Source: Chrysoperla carnea (lineage: Eukaryota; Arthropoda; Insecta; Neuroptera; Chrysopidae). From it: a DNA stretch of 64,000 nucleotides. The position numbers were made by a program, and so were the translations under genes. The notes under the pieces are model-generated. The model did not search any database and had not been told where the DNA came from. It saw only the letters and a program-made list of their open reading frames with translations. Numbering within the stretch: the stretch's first letter is position 1; every line of letters begins with the position of its first letter. Below, one piece after another: positions 63,096 to 64,000 of this stretch. The stretch covers positions 4,089,001-4,153,000 of the forward strand of contig NC_058342.1 of NCBI RefSeq assembly GCF_905475395.1, read 5' to 3'.

Positions 63096-64000
63096 AGCAA
63101 GCCAAAACCAATGAAATATACTTAACAGTTTTAAATATGTCTATGCTAGATGTAACATGTCAATATATTTTAAATAATTACAAAAATAAAGTGGACTAGG
63201 CAAAGAAAATTAGAAATTTTATTCCTTAAAAATACTAATGTATCAAGTGTTAAGAATATGGGGTAACCGGTACAAGCAGGCAGAAGCATAAAATGTCGAA
63301 GTATTTGTTTTATAAATTGGTATTGGCTATATTAGGAATGTCAGGGAAGGAGGATAAGTAAGGGCAAGGGAGTAGAGTAATATTATATAGTAATATTCAG
63401 TTTTTAAATTAGAAATTGCTAAACAAAGCTTGGGGCTTGCAGCTAGTATTGCATCACGGGTAGTTTTTCGTCGCTTCTAATTTCTTAAGGTTCACATTTT
63501 TGTCTTGAAAGACTGCAACAACTTTCCTTTATTTTTCATTCTGTATATCTGTTGAATCTGCTTTGTCCCCCACGAAATATCGTACGGTTATAGACTGAAG
63601 TTGAATTTAAATCAACCATGGAAGTCTATGTTAAATTCAACACTATGATATGCCACCCTCTAAACTTTTATTTCCCAATTAATTTTTCAAAATTCCTTTC
63701 TTAAAAACATATCAGCATGATTGTTTAATATGGAACACCTTGCACAAAACGTATATATGTTCATTCTGGTGGCAAAATATTATATACCGGATAAAACAAA
63801 ACATACAGATTGAAAAATACTCCGCTCTACAATTTTAAAATCACCATTTTTGTATAGTTTTTAAGTTAAACAAACAAAAAATTTATTTCTGAAACGCTGA
63901 AAATTACTTATACAAATTATTTACAAATGTTTTCAAATGCATAGTTTCCGAGCAAATTGTGAAAAACAGCCGAATAACGTCAAAAGTTGTTCATTTTCTT
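63096..64000. other. Unassigned AT-rich sequence
   Basis: No gene, repeat or motif recognised. Confidence 0.4.

Overview
The window looks like a piece of an AT-rich insect (or other arthropod) genome made almost entirely of transposable elements. No host gene with a supportable intact reading frame was found. The mix of Gypsy and BEL/Pao LTR elements, RTE-like and R1-like LINEs, a Penelope-like element, a tRNA-derived SINE and a jerky/Tigger-like transposase is typical of insects; the species cannot be named from the sequence.

Layout: (1) 1-7970 and 11075-19040 are near-identical copies of one segment that carries a decayed Gypsy pol. They are separated by an RTE-like LINE (minus strand) that is itself interrupted by a non-autonomous DNA element holding a tRNA-Leu-like SINE and an exon-like fragment. 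The whole is a tandem duplication with an 11,074-bp offset. (2) 19041-22640 holds degraded material: a possible hAT-like MITE, a Gypsy integrase remnant, a region with many CCGGAATTATG-like motifs and a LINE C-terminus. (3) 22641-28914 is a 6.27-kb element with 1.42-kb terminal inverted repeats (TIRs), AG...CT ends and a perfect 6-bp target-site duplication (TSD) CCTAAC. Its TIR ends are GC-rich and packed with TGACGTCA, CCAAT, AAGATGGCG and GC-box motifs. Its arms hold a ~220-bp CACGTG-bearing satellite and its interior has two short cargo-like ORFs. This is the most unusual structure in the window.

(4) 29390-46990 is a three-level nest: a plus-strand LINE is split by a minus-strand BEL/Pao element (30808-45465), which is split by a plus-strand Gypsy element (31412-40018, TSD CTAG). 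The Gypsy is arranged LTR-gag-pol-LTR-partial gag-partial LTR, best read as a tandem array that lost the inside of its second unit. Its 1.69-kb LTRs carry an open frame with a membrane-spanning segment. (5) 47000-53400 holds LINE and Gypsy remnants plus tRNA-like/SINE units. (6) 53560-55380 is a Penelope-like remnant with a GIY-YIG endonuclease and a candidate hammerhead ribozyme. (7) 55500-59317 holds a Gypsy gag remnant, a Pao integrase remnant and a jerky/Tigger-like transposase. (8) 59280-60113 is an almost perfect 374-bp-arm hairpin. (9) 60300-63095 is an R1-like LINE and a LINE/SINE-type 3' tail. Nothing was recognised in the last 900 bases.

Most elements are broken by frameshifts, stops and later insertions, so the window gives a relative chronology of transposition rather than a working pathway.
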